Assembly (NCBI GenBank): GCA_017643215.1
Contig: JAEPNV010000009.1
Coordinates: forward strand, 62,001-126,000
Direction: 5' to 3'
DNA: 64,000 bases
From: Roseibium sp.
GTDB taxonomy: Bacteria > Pseudomonadota > Alphaproteobacteria > Rhizobiales > Stappiaceae
Part shown: one piece after another, positions 9,910-18,786 of the stretch
Numbering within the stretch: position 1 is the first letter of the stretch
Layout: every line of letters begins with the position of its first letter
Notes under the pieces: model-generated
What the model was told of the DNA's origin: nothing
The model's input: the letters and a program-made list of their open reading frames with translations, nothing else
Database searches by the model: none
Made by a program: the position numbers and the translations under genes

Positions 9910-12900
9910 TCACGCCGGGCGGGCGTCCGGCTCGGCGGCCTCGACCGGTCCGACCAACCGGATGAAGGCCGCGCGGACCGCCTTTTGCGTTTCGTCGAGA
10001 TCCAACTCCAGGCGGTAGAAATTGGGGGCGCCGCCGGCGTGAACCAAAAGGTCCAGAACACCGCCCGGCGCCTCACCAGGAACGAATTTGCCCGAAAGCG
10101 ACATGCGCAGCACCTGGGTCAGCCGGTGGTAAAGGCGCAGGGCATTGAGCAGCAGGTCGGCCTCGTCCGGCGCAAGGACACCGGCGTCGCGCAATTGCGT
10201 CAGTGCCGTTTCCGTCCCCTGGGCCGTGACATTCGGATGGTCGGACGCATGGCCAAGCTCCAGGTACTGGGTGATGAATTCAATGTCGACCAGCCCGCCG
10301 GCCACCTGTTTCAAATCCCAGATGTCCTTGGTGCCTTTTTCTTTTTCAATCCGCGCGCGCATGGACCGCACGTCATCGGCGAGTTTCGCGCGATCCCGGG
10401 GCTGCGCCAGGGTTTGCCGCAAAAGCCCGACAATCCGCTCGCGAAACGCCTCGGATGTTGCCGCGATGACCCGCGCCCGGGTCAGCGCCATATGCTCCCA
10501 GGTCCAGGCCTCGGTTTTCTGATAGGCGACAAAACCGTCGAGATTGGTTGCCAGCGGTCCGGCATTGCCGGACGGTCTGAGCCGGAAATCGACCTCGTAA
10601 AGGCTGCCCTCGGCGGTCGGCGCGGAGAGCGCCGTCACCAGCCGCTGGGTGAGCCGGGTATAATACTGGCTCACCGCGAGCGGCCGGCGGCCGTCGGACT
10701 GTTTGACGTGCTTCGGGGCCTCATAGAGCAGGATCAGATCGAGATCGGAGGACGCGGTCATTTCCCGGCCGCCGAGCTTGCCCAAGGCCAAAACGGCTAT
10801 CTCGCCGCCGGGCACCACGCCGTTGGTTTCCGCCACATGATCGACCACACGGGTCAGAATCCGGTCGACAACGACTTCGGCAAGCCGGGCCAACGCGAAG
10901 CCGACCTTGTCGGCCGTCAACGTATCGGACAAGAGCCTGAGGCCGATCAGGAATTGCTGTTCCTGCGCGAAGATCCGCGCCCGGTCGAGCGCCTCCTCGT
11001 AAAACCGCGCCTGCGCCAGGGTGCGGTCCAGTCCGGTGCGGAATTCCGACACGCTGGGCATGGCGCCAAAAAACGCCGGATCGAGCACGCTGTCGAGGAC
11101 ATGGACCCGCCGCGAGACGGTCTCGGCCAGCCGTGGCGCAGCGCCCATCACGGTCGCCAGAAGGTGCAGGAGGTGCGGATTGGAGCGCAGCAACGCGAAC
11201 AACTGCACGCCCGCCGGCAACTTGGCGATAAAGCTGTCGAACGCCCGCAGTGCCGCGTCCGCGTTGTCCGTTGCCGCGAGCGCGCTGATCAGGGCGGGAT
11301 GAAGTTCGGTCAGGCGCTCGCGGGCCTTGGTCGAGCGCATGGCCGGATAGCGGCCGAAATGCCAGGCCTTGATGATGTTTGCCGCCTCGGGCGGGTGCTT
11401 GAAACCGAGCCGCGACAGGGTCTCCAACGTTTCGGGATCGTGGTCGTCGCCGGTGAAGACGAGATTGCCGAGATCGGAGGACAGCGCCGGCTCGTCCTCA
11501 AACAGGTCCGCGTAGTGGCGCTGGACCTGCTGCAAATGATCGACAAAGGCCGATTCAAAGGCGGGCCGGTTCTGAAATCCCATCAGATAGGCAATGCGCG
11601 CCAAGCCCTTCTCGTCCTTGGGAAGGAGCTGCGTCTGCTCGTCGTTGAGCATCTGGATCCTGTGCTCGACCGACCGCAGGAACACATAGGACGCCCGCAG
11701 ATCCTCCCGGGCATCCTCCTTGATCCACCCGGCCTCAAGCAGGCCGTCCAGCATATCCAGCGTCCGCCGGCCGCGCAGGGCCGGGTTCCGGCCGCCGGCG
11801 ATCAGTTGCTGGGTCTGAACGAAGAACTCGACCTCGCGGATGCCGCCACGGCCGAGTTTGACATTGTGACCGGCCACAGCGATCCGGCCGTGACCCTTGT
11901 GCATGTGGATCTGCCGCTTGATCGCCTGGACATCGGCAATGGCGGCAAAATCGAGGTATTTGCGCCAGATAAACGGCCCGATTTCGCGCAGGAACGCTTC
12001 ACCGGCCGGAATGTCGCCCGCACAGGGCCGCGCCTTGATGAGCGCCGCGCGTTCCCAGTTCTGACCGAGCGATTCATAATAGGTAAGTGCTGCGGGAACG
12101 GACATGGCAAGCGGTGTCGCGCCCGGGTCCGGCCTGAGGCGGAGATCCGTTCGAAACACATACCCGTCCGCGGTCCGGTCCTGCATGATCTTGACGAGCC
12201 GGCGGGTCAGGCGGACGAACTCGACCGGCGCCTCGGCCGACCCGGCCATGGGCGCCTTATCGGGATCGTAAAGCACGATCAGATCAATGTCGGAGGAATA
12301 GTTCAGCTCATTCGCGCCGTGTTTGCCCATGGCCAGGACGATCAGGCCGGACGCCCGTTCGGGACGCTCGGGATCGGCGGGGGCAAACCGGCCCTTTGCC
12401 GCCAAGTCCTTCAGGCAGAAGCGGATGGAGGCCGTCAGCGCGGCGTCCGCAAAGCCGGCAAGCGCGCCCGTGACCTGGTCAAGGTCAACGGCGCCGGCGA
12501 TGTCCGCAAGGCCAAGGGTGAGTGCCAGATCCTGCTTGAGGAGGCGCAGGGCGCGCATGAGCTCGGCTTCCGATCCGGCGGTGACCGCGCGGGCCGCGCT
12601 TATAATCCGCGCCAAACGCGTTTCAGGAGCCTCTGACAGGATGCCGTAGAGCCGATCTGCGTCGGCGACGATGAGATCGCGCAGATAGGGGGAGTTGCAG
12701 AGGATCGCGCCCAGAAAGGCATCCACCTTGGACCCGGCCGCAAGCCAGACTGAAAGCGCCGGACCGTTTTCCGCCGAACCGCATTTGTCCACGACATCGG
12801 CCAAAAACAACCTGCCGCGGTCCGGATCGGGATCGACCGGACAAACCTTCAGCCGCGCGGCAAGCGCATCCGGCGCCGGGGATGGCGGGATCGGCCGTGC

Positions 12901-12927
12901 TGTGTCACCCGGTGCTGCGTCTGTCAT
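9910..12927 (-). CDS. glnE: Bifunctional glutamine synthetase adenylyltransferase/deadenylase
   Basis: I place the start at the ATG at 12927, giving 1005 residues, close to the family length; it overlaps the upstream kinase gene by 23 bases. Two tandem nucleotidyltransferase halves are visible: the first with ELNYSSDIDLIVLYDPDK and GRGGIREVEFFVQTQQLI, the second with GGREMTASSDLDLILLYE and GGLVDIEFITQYLEL. The duplicated S-D-x-D metal sites are intact. It adenylylates and deadenylylates glutamine synthetase in response to PII and so tunes ammonia assimilation. The frame continues upstream of 12927, but that part reads through the kinase gene in another frame and is not coding. Confidence 0.97.
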   Translation of the reverse strand: MTDAAPGDTARPIPPSPAPDALAARLKVCPVDPDPDRGRLFLADVVDKCGSAENGPALSVWLAAGSKVDAFLGAILCNSPYLRDLIVADADRLYGILSEAPETRLARIISAARAVTAGSEAELMRALRLLKQDLALTLGLADIAGAVDLDQVTGALAGFADAALTASIRFCLKDLAAKGRFAPADPERPERASGLIVLAMGKHGANELNYSSDIDLIVLYDPDKAPMAGSAEAPVEFVRLTRRLVKIMQDRTADGYVFRTDLRLRPDPGATPLAMSVPAALTYYESLGQNWERAALIKARPCAGDIPAGEAFLREIGPFIWRKYLDFAAIADVQAIKRQIHMHKGHGRIAVAGHNVKLGRGGIREVEFFVQTQQLIAGGRNPALRGRRTLDMLDGLLEAGWIKEDAREDLRASYVFLRSVEHRIQMLNDEQTQLLPKDEKGLARIAYLMGFQNRPAFESAFVDHLQQVQRHYADLFEDEPALSSDLGNLVFTGDDHDPETLETLSRLGFKHPPEAANIIKAWHFGRYPAMRSTKARERLTELHPALISALAATDNADAALRAFDSFIAKLPAGVQLFALLRSNPHLLHLLATVMGAAPRLAETVSRRVHVLDSVLDPAFFGAMPSVSEFRTGLDRTLAQARFYEEALDRARIFAQEQQFLIGLRLLSDTLTADKVGFALARLAEVVVDRILTRVVDHVAETNGVVPGGEIAVLALGKLGGREMTASSDLDLILLYEAPKHVKQSDGRRPLAVSQYYTRLTQRLVTALSAPTAEGSLYEVDFRLRPSGNAGPLATNLDGFVAYQKTEAWTWEHMALTRARVIAATSEAFRERIVGLLRQTLAQPRDRAKLADDVRSMRARIEKEKGTKDIWDLKQVAGGLVDIEFITQYLELGHASDHPNVTAQGTETALTQLRDAGVLAPDEADLLLNALRLYHRLTQVLRMSLSGKFVPGEAPGGVLDLLVHAGGAPNFYRLELDLDETQKAVRAAFIRLVGPVEAAEPDARPA

Positions 12928-14338
12928 CGTCGGTCGTATCCCCATGTGCCGCCGCCCGCGGTAGATCAATCGTCGCCTTGAGGCCAGGCTCTGCATCTTG
13001 CAGCCGCACATCTCCGCCATGCAAGCGGGCAACGGCCCGGACAAGGCTGAGCCCCAGGCCGTGGCCGGGTTCACTGCGGCTTTCGTCGAGGCGCACGAAC
13101 CGGTCGGCCACACGGTCGAGGGCCTCTTCGGGAATGCCCGGTCCATTGTCGGTGACGGTCAGATAAATCCGCTCTCCCGCCTCTGCGGCACTGATCGTGA
13201 TCACCTGCCTGCCGGTTTCCGGCACGGCGTATTTCAAGGCGTTTTCGACGAGATTGACCAGCACCTGATTGATGAGCCCGGCATTGCATTCGGCTAACAA
13301 TCCGTCCGGAACGTCAACATTGAGGCGGCCGCCCGCATCCTCGGCGGCCGGTCCGTAGAGGTCGGCCAACTGTCCGACCAGTTGGCGGAGGTCGACCGTG
13401 TCCATCCCGGCTTCCGGAGTCATCGCTTCGATCCGGGCGATCCGTAACAGGCTGTCGAAAATCCGGATCAGATTGTCGGATTCGTCCAGTGTGGCCTCCA
13501 GCGCGGAGCGATAGTCGGTGTCCGTGCGCGCTTCGCGAAGGGCCGTCTCGACCCGGTTGCGCAGCCGCGTCAACGGGGTTTTCAGGTCATGGGCGATGTT
13601 GTCCGTGACGTCCTTCATGCCGTGCATCAGGAGCTCGATGCGGTCGAGCATGGCGTTCAAATTGGTCGCCAGGCGGTCGAACTCATCGTCGTTGCCGGCG
13701 ACCGGCAGGCGTCCGGACAGATCCCCTTCCATGATCGTCTGGCTGGTGTCGGCAATGTCGTCAATCCGTTTCATGACCCGCCGGTTGACGAAAAACCAGG
13801 TGACGACCGCCATGATCACGACCACGCCGATCCAGAGCTGGCGCGCCTCGGCGAGGATATCGACGAAGTGGCGGGTTTCGCCGAGATCACGGCCGACCAG
13901 GAGCCGGTAGCCGCCGCGCAGATCGAATTGGCGGATCAGCGCCTCCCGCTCCTCCTCCACGCCGGCCGCATCCCGCCTGAGATAGTGGACCCGCTGGACG
14001 CCGCTCGCCGTTTCACCCAAAATGGTCTTGGGCCTTTCGGGAATGTTGCCGGCGATCGGATTGCCGGCGAAATCGGTCAACAGGTAAAGACTGGCGTCCG
14101 GCCGCCGGGCTCTGCGGTCGATGCTGGCCACAAGGGCGCGCACGCCGCCGCGCACATATTCTTCCGGCAGACCGGTGATCTCGGCGTTCAACGTTTGCGT
14201 GACCTGGGCCAGCATCAACTGGTTGGTGTTGCGGGAGATATAGATCAGCAAAAAGGCCGACAGGGCCGTGAAGACGGCCAGGTAGAGGACCGAAAGCTTG
14301 AAGGCCGTTGTGCGCGCGATCCTAGCCAGCCGGTTCAC
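12905..14338 (-). CDS. HAMP-containing sensor histidine kinase (partner of the adjacent OmpR-type regulator)
   Basis: The preferred start is the GTG at 14338, which overlaps the regulator gene by 17 bases and leaves a short basic N-terminus before the first membrane segment (FKLSVLYLAVFTALSAFLL); the product is 477 residues. A ~130-residue periplasmic loop and a second membrane segment precede HAMP. The H-box is IAHDLKTPLTRLRNRV, followed by N, G1 (DNGPGIP) and G2 (GHGLGLSLVRA) boxes. It is translationally coupled to the response regulator upstream and to glnE downstream. Its place beside degP suggests an envelope-stress role, which is inference. Confidence 0.93.
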   Translation of the reverse strand: MNRLARIARTTAFKLSVLYLAVFTALSAFLLIYISRNTNQLMLAQVTQTLNAEITGLPEEYVRGGVRALVASIDRRARRPDASLYLLTDFAGNPIAGNIPERPKTILGETASGVQRVHYLRRDAAGVEEEREALIRQFDLRGGYRLLVGRDLGETRHFVDILAEARQLWIGVVVIMAVVTWFFVNRRVMKRIDDIADTSQTIMEGDLSGRLPVAGNDDEFDRLATNLNAMLDRIELLMHGMKDVTDNIAHDLKTPLTRLRNRVETALREARTDTDYRSALEATLDESDNLIRIFDSLLRIARIEAMTPEAGMDTVDLRQLVGQLADLYGPAAEDAGGRLNVDVPDGLLAECNAGLINQVLVNLVENALKYAVPETGRQVITISAAEAGERIYLTVTDNGPGIPEEALDRVADRFVRLDESRSEPGHGLGLSLVRAVARLHGGDVRLQDAEPGLKATIDLPRAAAHGDTTDDDRRSTG

Positions 14339-15008
14339 GGATCGTGTATCCCGCGCCGCGGATCGTGTGCAGCAATGGCACGTCAAATCCCTTGTCGATC
14401 TTGCCGCGCAGGCGCGACATGTGAACGTCGATCACATTGGTTTGCGGATCGAAGTGATACTCCCAGACATTTTCCAAGAGCATGGTCCGGGTGACCACCT
14501 GCCCGGCATTTTGCATCAGATATTCCAGAAGCCGGAACTCGCGCGGCTGTAATGGGATATCGGTCTGCCCGCGCCGGCAGGAATGAGCCAGCCGGTCAAG
14601 AACGAGATCGCCGACCCGATAGGTCGTCTCCACCTCGCCGCCGCTTTTCGGCCGCCGCGCCAACGCTTCGACCCGCGCAAGCAATTCGGTGAACGCATAG
14701 GGTTTGGGAAGGTAATCGTCACCGCCCGCCTTCAGGCCCTTCACCCGATCATCGACCTGCCCCAGCGCAGACAGGATGAGAACCGGCGTATAGTTGCCAC
14801 CCTTGCGCAGAACCTCAATCACGGACAGCCCGTCGCGCTTGGGCAGCATCCGGTCAATGATCAAGACATCGTAGGTGCCTGCAAGCGCTTGCTCCAGGCC
14901 CGCTTCGCCATCGCCCGCCCGATCGGCGACATGGCCGAGTTCGGTGAGGCCCTTGGCAAGGTAAGCGGCGGCTTCCGCATCATCCTCGATGATCAAGATC
15001 CTGAGCAT
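14322..15008 (-). CDS. OmpR/PhoB-family response regulator
   Basis: The 228-residue product has a receiver domain with the acidic pair ED at residues 8-9, phospho-acceptor D52 in LIIDRMLPKRDG and the conserved Lys in PKPYAFTEL. The C-terminal winged helix (about 130-225) includes LQPREFRLLEYLMQ and the recognition-helix region VIDVHMSRLRGKID. It is the first gene of the regulator-kinase-glnE string and lies 203 bases downstream of degP on the same strand. DegP is a plausible target, because the degP upstream region contains 10-base-spaced direct repeats of the kind these regulators bind. Confidence 0.95.
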   Translation of the reverse strand: MLRILIIEDDAEAAAYLAKGLTELGHVADRAGDGEAGLEQALAGTYDVLIIDRMLPKRDGLSVIEVLRKGGNYTPVLILSALGQVDDRVKGLKAGGDDYLPKPYAFTELLARVEALARRPKSGGEVETTYRVGDLVLDRLAHSCRRGQTDIPLQPREFRLLEYLMQNAGQVVTRTMLLENVWEYHFDPQTNVIDVHMSRLRGKIDKGFDVPLLHTIRGAGYTIREPAG

Positions 15009-15099
15009 GGAGACCCCTTAACATATTCGTTCGTGGTGTCATAAGCCGGCATCGAGCAGCTTAGGGGGATGTGGCGGCGGAAACGCCTTGGGACATACA

Positions 15100-15133
15100 G
15101 CTGGCGGCAGCCGATGGATCGGCCGCCGCCAGC
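15100..15133 (-). other. Strong hairpin between degP and the response regulator gene
   Basis: Bases 15100-15115 and 15118-15133 pair as a 16-base stem with one mismatch (15109 with 15124) and a 2-base loop; the outer arms are GCTGGCGGC and GCCGCCAGC. There is no run of T after it on either strand, so it is not a standard intrinsic terminator. It may stabilise or partly terminate the degP transcript before the regulator gene. Confidence 0.5.
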
Positions 15134-15211
15134 AGTCGCAGCACAAACAGACGTCGTTGGGGGGCAGAGGAACGCCCGTCCATGCCGGATTTGTTTCGTG
15201 AGGCCTTGTGA

Positions 15212-16744
15212 TCAGGCCGCGTTCATCGGCAGCGCGACGAAGCGGGTGTTGTCGTTGCTTTCCACCCGGAACAGCACCGCCTTGCGGCCTTCCTTTTCGG
15301 CCTTGGCGATGGCGTCGACCACGTCCGCCGGCGTTTTCACCGCAACCCCGGCGACTTCCTTGATCAGGTCACCGCGGCGCAAGCGCTTCTCGGCGGCCGG
15401 ACCATCCGGATCGACCTCCGACACCACGACCCCCTCGCCGTCCAGCCCGGCTTTTTCCGCGGTCGTCAGCACCAGGCCGAGATCCTCCAGCGACGTTTCA
15501 CCGGCCGGTGTTTCGACCGCGGCCACGGTCGCTTCCGTGTCCTGCAAACGGCCGAGCGTTACGTCGACGGATTGCTCCTTGCCGTCCCGCCAGACGGTGA
15601 TGTCCACCGTTGTATCGGGTTCGTAGGCGGCGATGACCTTGGAAAGGTCACGCGGACCTTCAATCTCCGTTCCATCGACGGCCAGGATCGTGTCACCGGA
15701 CCGAAGGCCTGCGGCAGCGGCCGGGCTGTCGGCCTGCGCCTCGGCAACGATTGCCCCGCGGGCGTCATCCAGGCCGAGGCTCGCCGCGATGTCCTCAGTC
15801 ACGGTCTGGATCTGAACGCCCAGCCAGCCGCGCGTGACCTTGCCGCCGTCCCGCAGTTCCATGATGACATCTGTCGCCGTGGAGGCCGGGATGGCGAAGG
15901 CAATGCCGACATTGCCGCCCGAGGGCGAGAAGATCGCCGCGTTCACGCCGATGACCTCGCCGTTCATGTTGAAGGCGGGACCACCGGAATTGCCGCGATT
16001 GACCGGCGCGTCGATCTGGATGAAGTCGTCATAGGGCCCAGCGCCAATATCGCGCCCGCGGGCCGAGACGATCCCGGCCGTCACCGAACCACCAAGGCCG
16101 AAGGGATTGCCAATGGCAACGACCCATTCGCCGACCATCGGCGCGTCATCGGCAAAGGCGACATAGGTGAAGTCGTCCTTGCCCTCCACTTTCAACAGGG
16201 CAAGGTCGGTGCGGGCGTCCGCGCCAATCAGCGTCGCGTCATATTCTTCGCCGTCTTGGTCGATGACCGTGAATTCCGTGCCCTTGTCGATCACATGGTG
16301 ATTGGTCACGACATAACCGTCGGCGGAAATGAAGAACCCGGAGCCCTGCGACAGGCCAAACCGGCGCGGGGACCGGTCGCGGCGGCCGTCAAAGTCGCGG
16401 CCACCAAACTCGCGGAAGAACCGTTGGAAGGGATGATCTTCCGGAAGATCTTCAAAAAACTCCCGGAACCCCTCGCGCCCGCCGAAATTCATCATGCGGG
16501 GCTCGACAGCCTGCTTAACCCGGACACTGACCACCGCAGGCTGAACGGCCTGGACAACTTCGGAAAAGTCGGCCGGCGCGGTCCGGTCGATCCGGACGGG
16601 TGTTGCCAATGCGGTTTGTGCCGGGATCACGGTCTGCGCGGTCATCGCACCGGCCAGCCCAAGGGCGGCGGCCCCGAGCAAAAGGCGCGCGCGCCGGGAT
16701 GTCAGTCGGGACCGGGTACCGGGTTTGGTCTGACGGTCTTGCAT
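15212..16744 (-). CDS. degP: DegP/HtrA-family periplasmic serine protease (Do family)
   Basis: The 510-residue precursor begins with a Tat/Sec-like basic region and a hydrophobic signal ending near residue 47 (AQTALA). The trypsin-like domain carries the triad H150 (VVTNHHVI), D180 (RTDLALLKV) and S253 (NRGNSGGPAFN). Two PDZ domains follow, at roughly residues 305-400 and 420-505, which is normal for the family. It degrades or refolds damaged proteins in the periplasm. The gene starts a minus-strand string with the regulator, the kinase and glnE. Confidence 0.97.
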   Translation of the reverse strand: MQDRQTKPGTRSRLTSRRARLLLGAAALGLAGAMTAQTVIPAQTALATPVRIDRTAPADFSEVVQAVQPAVVSVRVKQAVEPRMMNFGGREGFREFFEDLPEDHPFQRFFREFGGRDFDGRRDRSPRRFGLSQGSGFFISADGYVVTNHHVIDKGTEFTVIDQDGEEYDATLIGADARTDLALLKVEGKDDFTYVAFADDAPMVGEWVVAIGNPFGLGGSVTAGIVSARGRDIGAGPYDDFIQIDAPVNRGNSGGPAFNMNGEVIGVNAAIFSPSGGNVGIAFAIPASTATDVIMELRDGGKVTRGWLGVQIQTVTEDIAASLGLDDARGAIVAEAQADSPAAAAGLRSGDTILAVDGTEIEGPRDLSKVIAAYEPDTTVDITVWRDGKEQSVDVTLGRLQDTEATVAAVETPAGETSLEDLGLVLTTAEKAGLDGEGVVVSEVDPDGPAAEKRLRRGDLIKEVAGVAVKTPADVVDAIAKAEKEGRKAVLFRVESNDNTRFVALPMNAA

Positions 16745-16838
16745 GAATGTCTATCCTCTTGTGACAGGGTTGTCGGTCAGGCCGGGGCGATTGCGGGGAT
16801 GGAATCGCACCCGTGTCACAGGAAAAGATAGGGACAGC

Positions 16839-16880
16839 TTCCTTACCGCCCCCTGTCAGCGGGATTAAGGATTGGTAAGG
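16839..16880 (-). promoter_or_regulatory. Candidate OmpR-type regulator box upstream of degP
   Basis: On the minus strand two CCTTA units occur exactly 10 bases apart (16866-16870 and 16876-16880 as TAAGG on plus), and an inverted CCTTACC lies at 16839-16845. Direct repeats at one-helical-turn spacing are typical of OmpR/PhoB-family sites. The box is about 95-135 bases before the degP start. The link to the neighbouring regulator is inference. Confidence 0.3.
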
Positions 16881-16897
16881 TGGCCGGCCAGTTGACG

Positions 16898-17548
16898 TCA
16901 GGCCGCAAATACGACCGGCGTGTCGCCGGCCTGCCATCTTGCATACTTGCTCATGATCCCGGCAAAGGCGTCCGAGGTCTCGAACGCGGTCAGCCAGCGC
17001 CGGAGGGCGGGCCAGTCCTCGCCGTCGAACCAGGCCCGGTCCGAATTGGCGAATTGGCGCACGAACGGCAGGATCGCCATATCGGCCAGGCTGGCCCGCG
17101 CCCCGCACAGCCAGCCCTCCGCCTCAAGGCGCGGCTCAAAGCCGTTCAAAATCGCCGCGGCGGCAGTGCGTTCCGCCAACCGGTCCACGCCCTCGAAGCG
17201 GGTCTCATATTTGTACCGGTCCAGATGCCGTTTGAACGGCCCGTCAATCATTTCGATCAACGCCGCCATCGCGTCCGCACCCCCGGCTTCTGGATGAAGC
17301 CAGCCGTGAGGATCGTTGCGGCGCAGGGCCCAGAGCATGATGTCGAGGCTTTCATCGATGACGGTTCCGTCCGCGAGAACGAGGCAGGGAACCGTCGCAG
17401 ACGGCGAGACCGCGACAAATTCGGGCGCCTTGTCCCGAAGCACGATCTCCCGCAATTCGACCGGAAGTCCGGCCGCCTGGATCGCCAGACGGGCCCGCAT
17501 CGCGTAGGGGCAGCGGCGGAACGAATAGAGAATGGGCAGCGGAGTCAT
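16898..17548 (-). CDS. Glutathione S-transferase family protein
   Basis: The N-terminal thioredoxin fold begins PILYSFRRCPYAMRARLAIQ, with the CPYAMRAR motif typical of omega-like and related bacterial GSTs, and continues to SATVPCLVLADGTVIDESLDI, where cis-Pro and the glutamate/serine glutathione-binding residues are seen. The rest is the all-helical C-terminal domain; 216 residues is normal. I took the ATG at 17548; a GTG three codons earlier at 17557 is also possible. It may protect against electrophiles or act as a glutathione-dependent reductase. It precedes degP by 153 bases on the same strand but degP has its own apparent regulatory region. Confidence 0.92.
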   Translation of the reverse strand: MTPLPILYSFRRCPYAMRARLAIQAAGLPVELREIVLRDKAPEFVAVSPSATVPCLVLADGTVIDESLDIMLWALRRNDPHGWLHPEAGGADAMAALIEMIDGPFKRHLDRYKYETRFEGVDRLAERTAAAAILNGFEPRLEAEGWLCGARASLADMAILPFVRQFANSDRAWFDGEDWPALRRWLTAFETSDAFAGIMSKYARWQAGDTPVVFAA

Positions 17549-17594
17549 GGCCGTCACATGGCGTTTTTCGGCGTGGGCGTCAATTCCAAAGGAT

Positions 17595-17715
17595 TTGACA
17601 TAGTCGAGGACAAAACTTCATTTAAATTATCATAAATACGCAATCCTCACCTTATATCACCAATAGCAACTCGAGGATTATTATTATAGTGCGTGAGTAC
17701 TATTCGGCCAATTAT
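17595..17715 (+). promoter_or_regulatory. AT-rich promoter region of the DUF2336 gene pair
   Basis: The 167-base gap between the divergent GST and DUF2336 genes is strikingly AT-rich for this genome. It contains TTGACA at 17595-17600, followed by the tract CATTTAAATTATCATAAAT, which could hold a -10 element although none fits at ideal spacing, and a run of ATTATTATTAT shortly before the start. Only the base composition is certain. Confidence 0.35.
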
Positions 17716-18714
17716 ATGATTGACACGATCCTCGATCTTGCAAAGGACTGCACACCGGAGAAGCGTCGGCAACTTGTCGACCACATCACCAATTTGTTTG
17801 TTGCCCTGTCACTCAAGGACCGGTCGGAAGAACTCAAACTCTTCAACAATATGCTCGAAGGCATCTATGCCTTCCTTGATGCCGATGCCCGGTTTGTGAT
17901 CTCCGACCGGCTGGCGGGGATCGACACGACGTCCCCCCGCCTTGCGCGCAAGCTTGCCAATGACGATTTCAGGGTGGCCCGGCCCACTCTGGAGCGCTCA
18001 AACGCCCTTTCGCAGTCCGATATGATCGAGATCGCGCAGACTAAGGGCCCTGACTACCTGATGGCCCTTGCCAGGCGTGACCATCTCGGCCCGGAACTCA
18101 CCAAGGTGCTGCTTAGCCGCGGTGAAAAGAATGTGCGGCATGCCGTTGCAGCAAATTTGGGCGCGGAAATCACTGAAGATGATTTCAACCGGGCTTTGGC
18201 GGAAATGCCGGAAAAACTCGGCCAACGGACCCGTCATCTGCGCAAGTCCAATCAGGAACTGATCGACGACCTGTTCAGGACCGAAGGCGAGATTGCCGCC
18301 GGCGCTGCGCTTGAAAAACGCGAGGTCAAATTCGATGCCTTCGCATGGCTGTTCGGCATCAAGCACGGCAAGGTGACCGTCAACCAGGCCGTGGCCAAGC
18401 TGACCGTGGCCAACAACCTCTATGAGATCGTTCATATCCTGGCCGGACTGACCGGTCTGGAAGCGAAATACGTCCACAGCCTCATGATCCGCTATGACGC
18501 GACCGGACTTGCCTGTGTTTGCCGAACGGCCGGGGTGGGTGCTGCCGAATACGGATTTATCTGCAAGGTCCGCAGTCAACATCTCAAACTGCCCGAATCC
18601 ACCGGCAAGAAGTGGCTGACCAACTACCATATGCTGGACGAGACCGATGGGCGCCGGCTGACGACGCTGATGAAAATGCAGCTCCAGGTCGCGCGCAGGG
18701 AAAACGCAGCCTGA
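17716..18714 (+). CDS. DUF2336 domain-containing protein (first of a tandem pair)
   Basis: The ATG at 17716 was chosen because it gives 332 residues, exactly the length of the downstream paralogue, and aligns with it from residue 1 (MIDTILDLAKDCTPEKRRQL). The family pattern is clear: RARFVISDRLAG-like helix, VARPTLERSNALSQSDMIEIAQTKGPDYLMALARRDHL, and VLLSRGEKNVRHAVAANLGAEI. It is wholly helical with HEAT-like repeats and no membrane segment or signal peptide. DUF2336 proteins are common in alphaproteobacteria and have no settled biochemical role that I know. A C-terminal third of about 130 residues is shared by the two copies. Confidence 0.9.
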   Translation: MIDTILDLAKDCTPEKRRQLVDHITNLFVALSLKDRSEELKLFNNMLEGIYAFLDADARFVISDRLAGIDTTSPRLARKLANDDFRVARPTLERSNALSQSDMIEIAQTKGPDYLMALARRDHLGPELTKVLLSRGEKNVRHAVAANLGAEITEDDFNRALAEMPEKLGQRTRHLRKSNQELIDDLFRTEGEIAAGAALEKREVKFDAFAWLFGIKHGKVTVNQAVAKLTVANNLYEIVHILAGLTGLEAKYVHSLMIRYDATGLACVCRTAGVGAAEYGFICKVRSQHLKLPESTGKKWLTNYHMLDETDGRRLTTLMKMQLQVARRENAA

Positions 18715-18786
18715 TCCGGGCATGCACATTATCCCACTGGTAAGACTTACAGCCTACCATCTGACGTTCAGATAGTGGTTTTCAAC

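Noticed and set aside
9874-12636. A 920-codon open frame on the plus strand across glnE
   Set aside because: It is the antisense shadow of glnE in GC-rich DNA: the GlnE frame has clear duplicated catalytic motifs, while this frame has low-complexity Arg/Gly/His-rich sequence and no family features.
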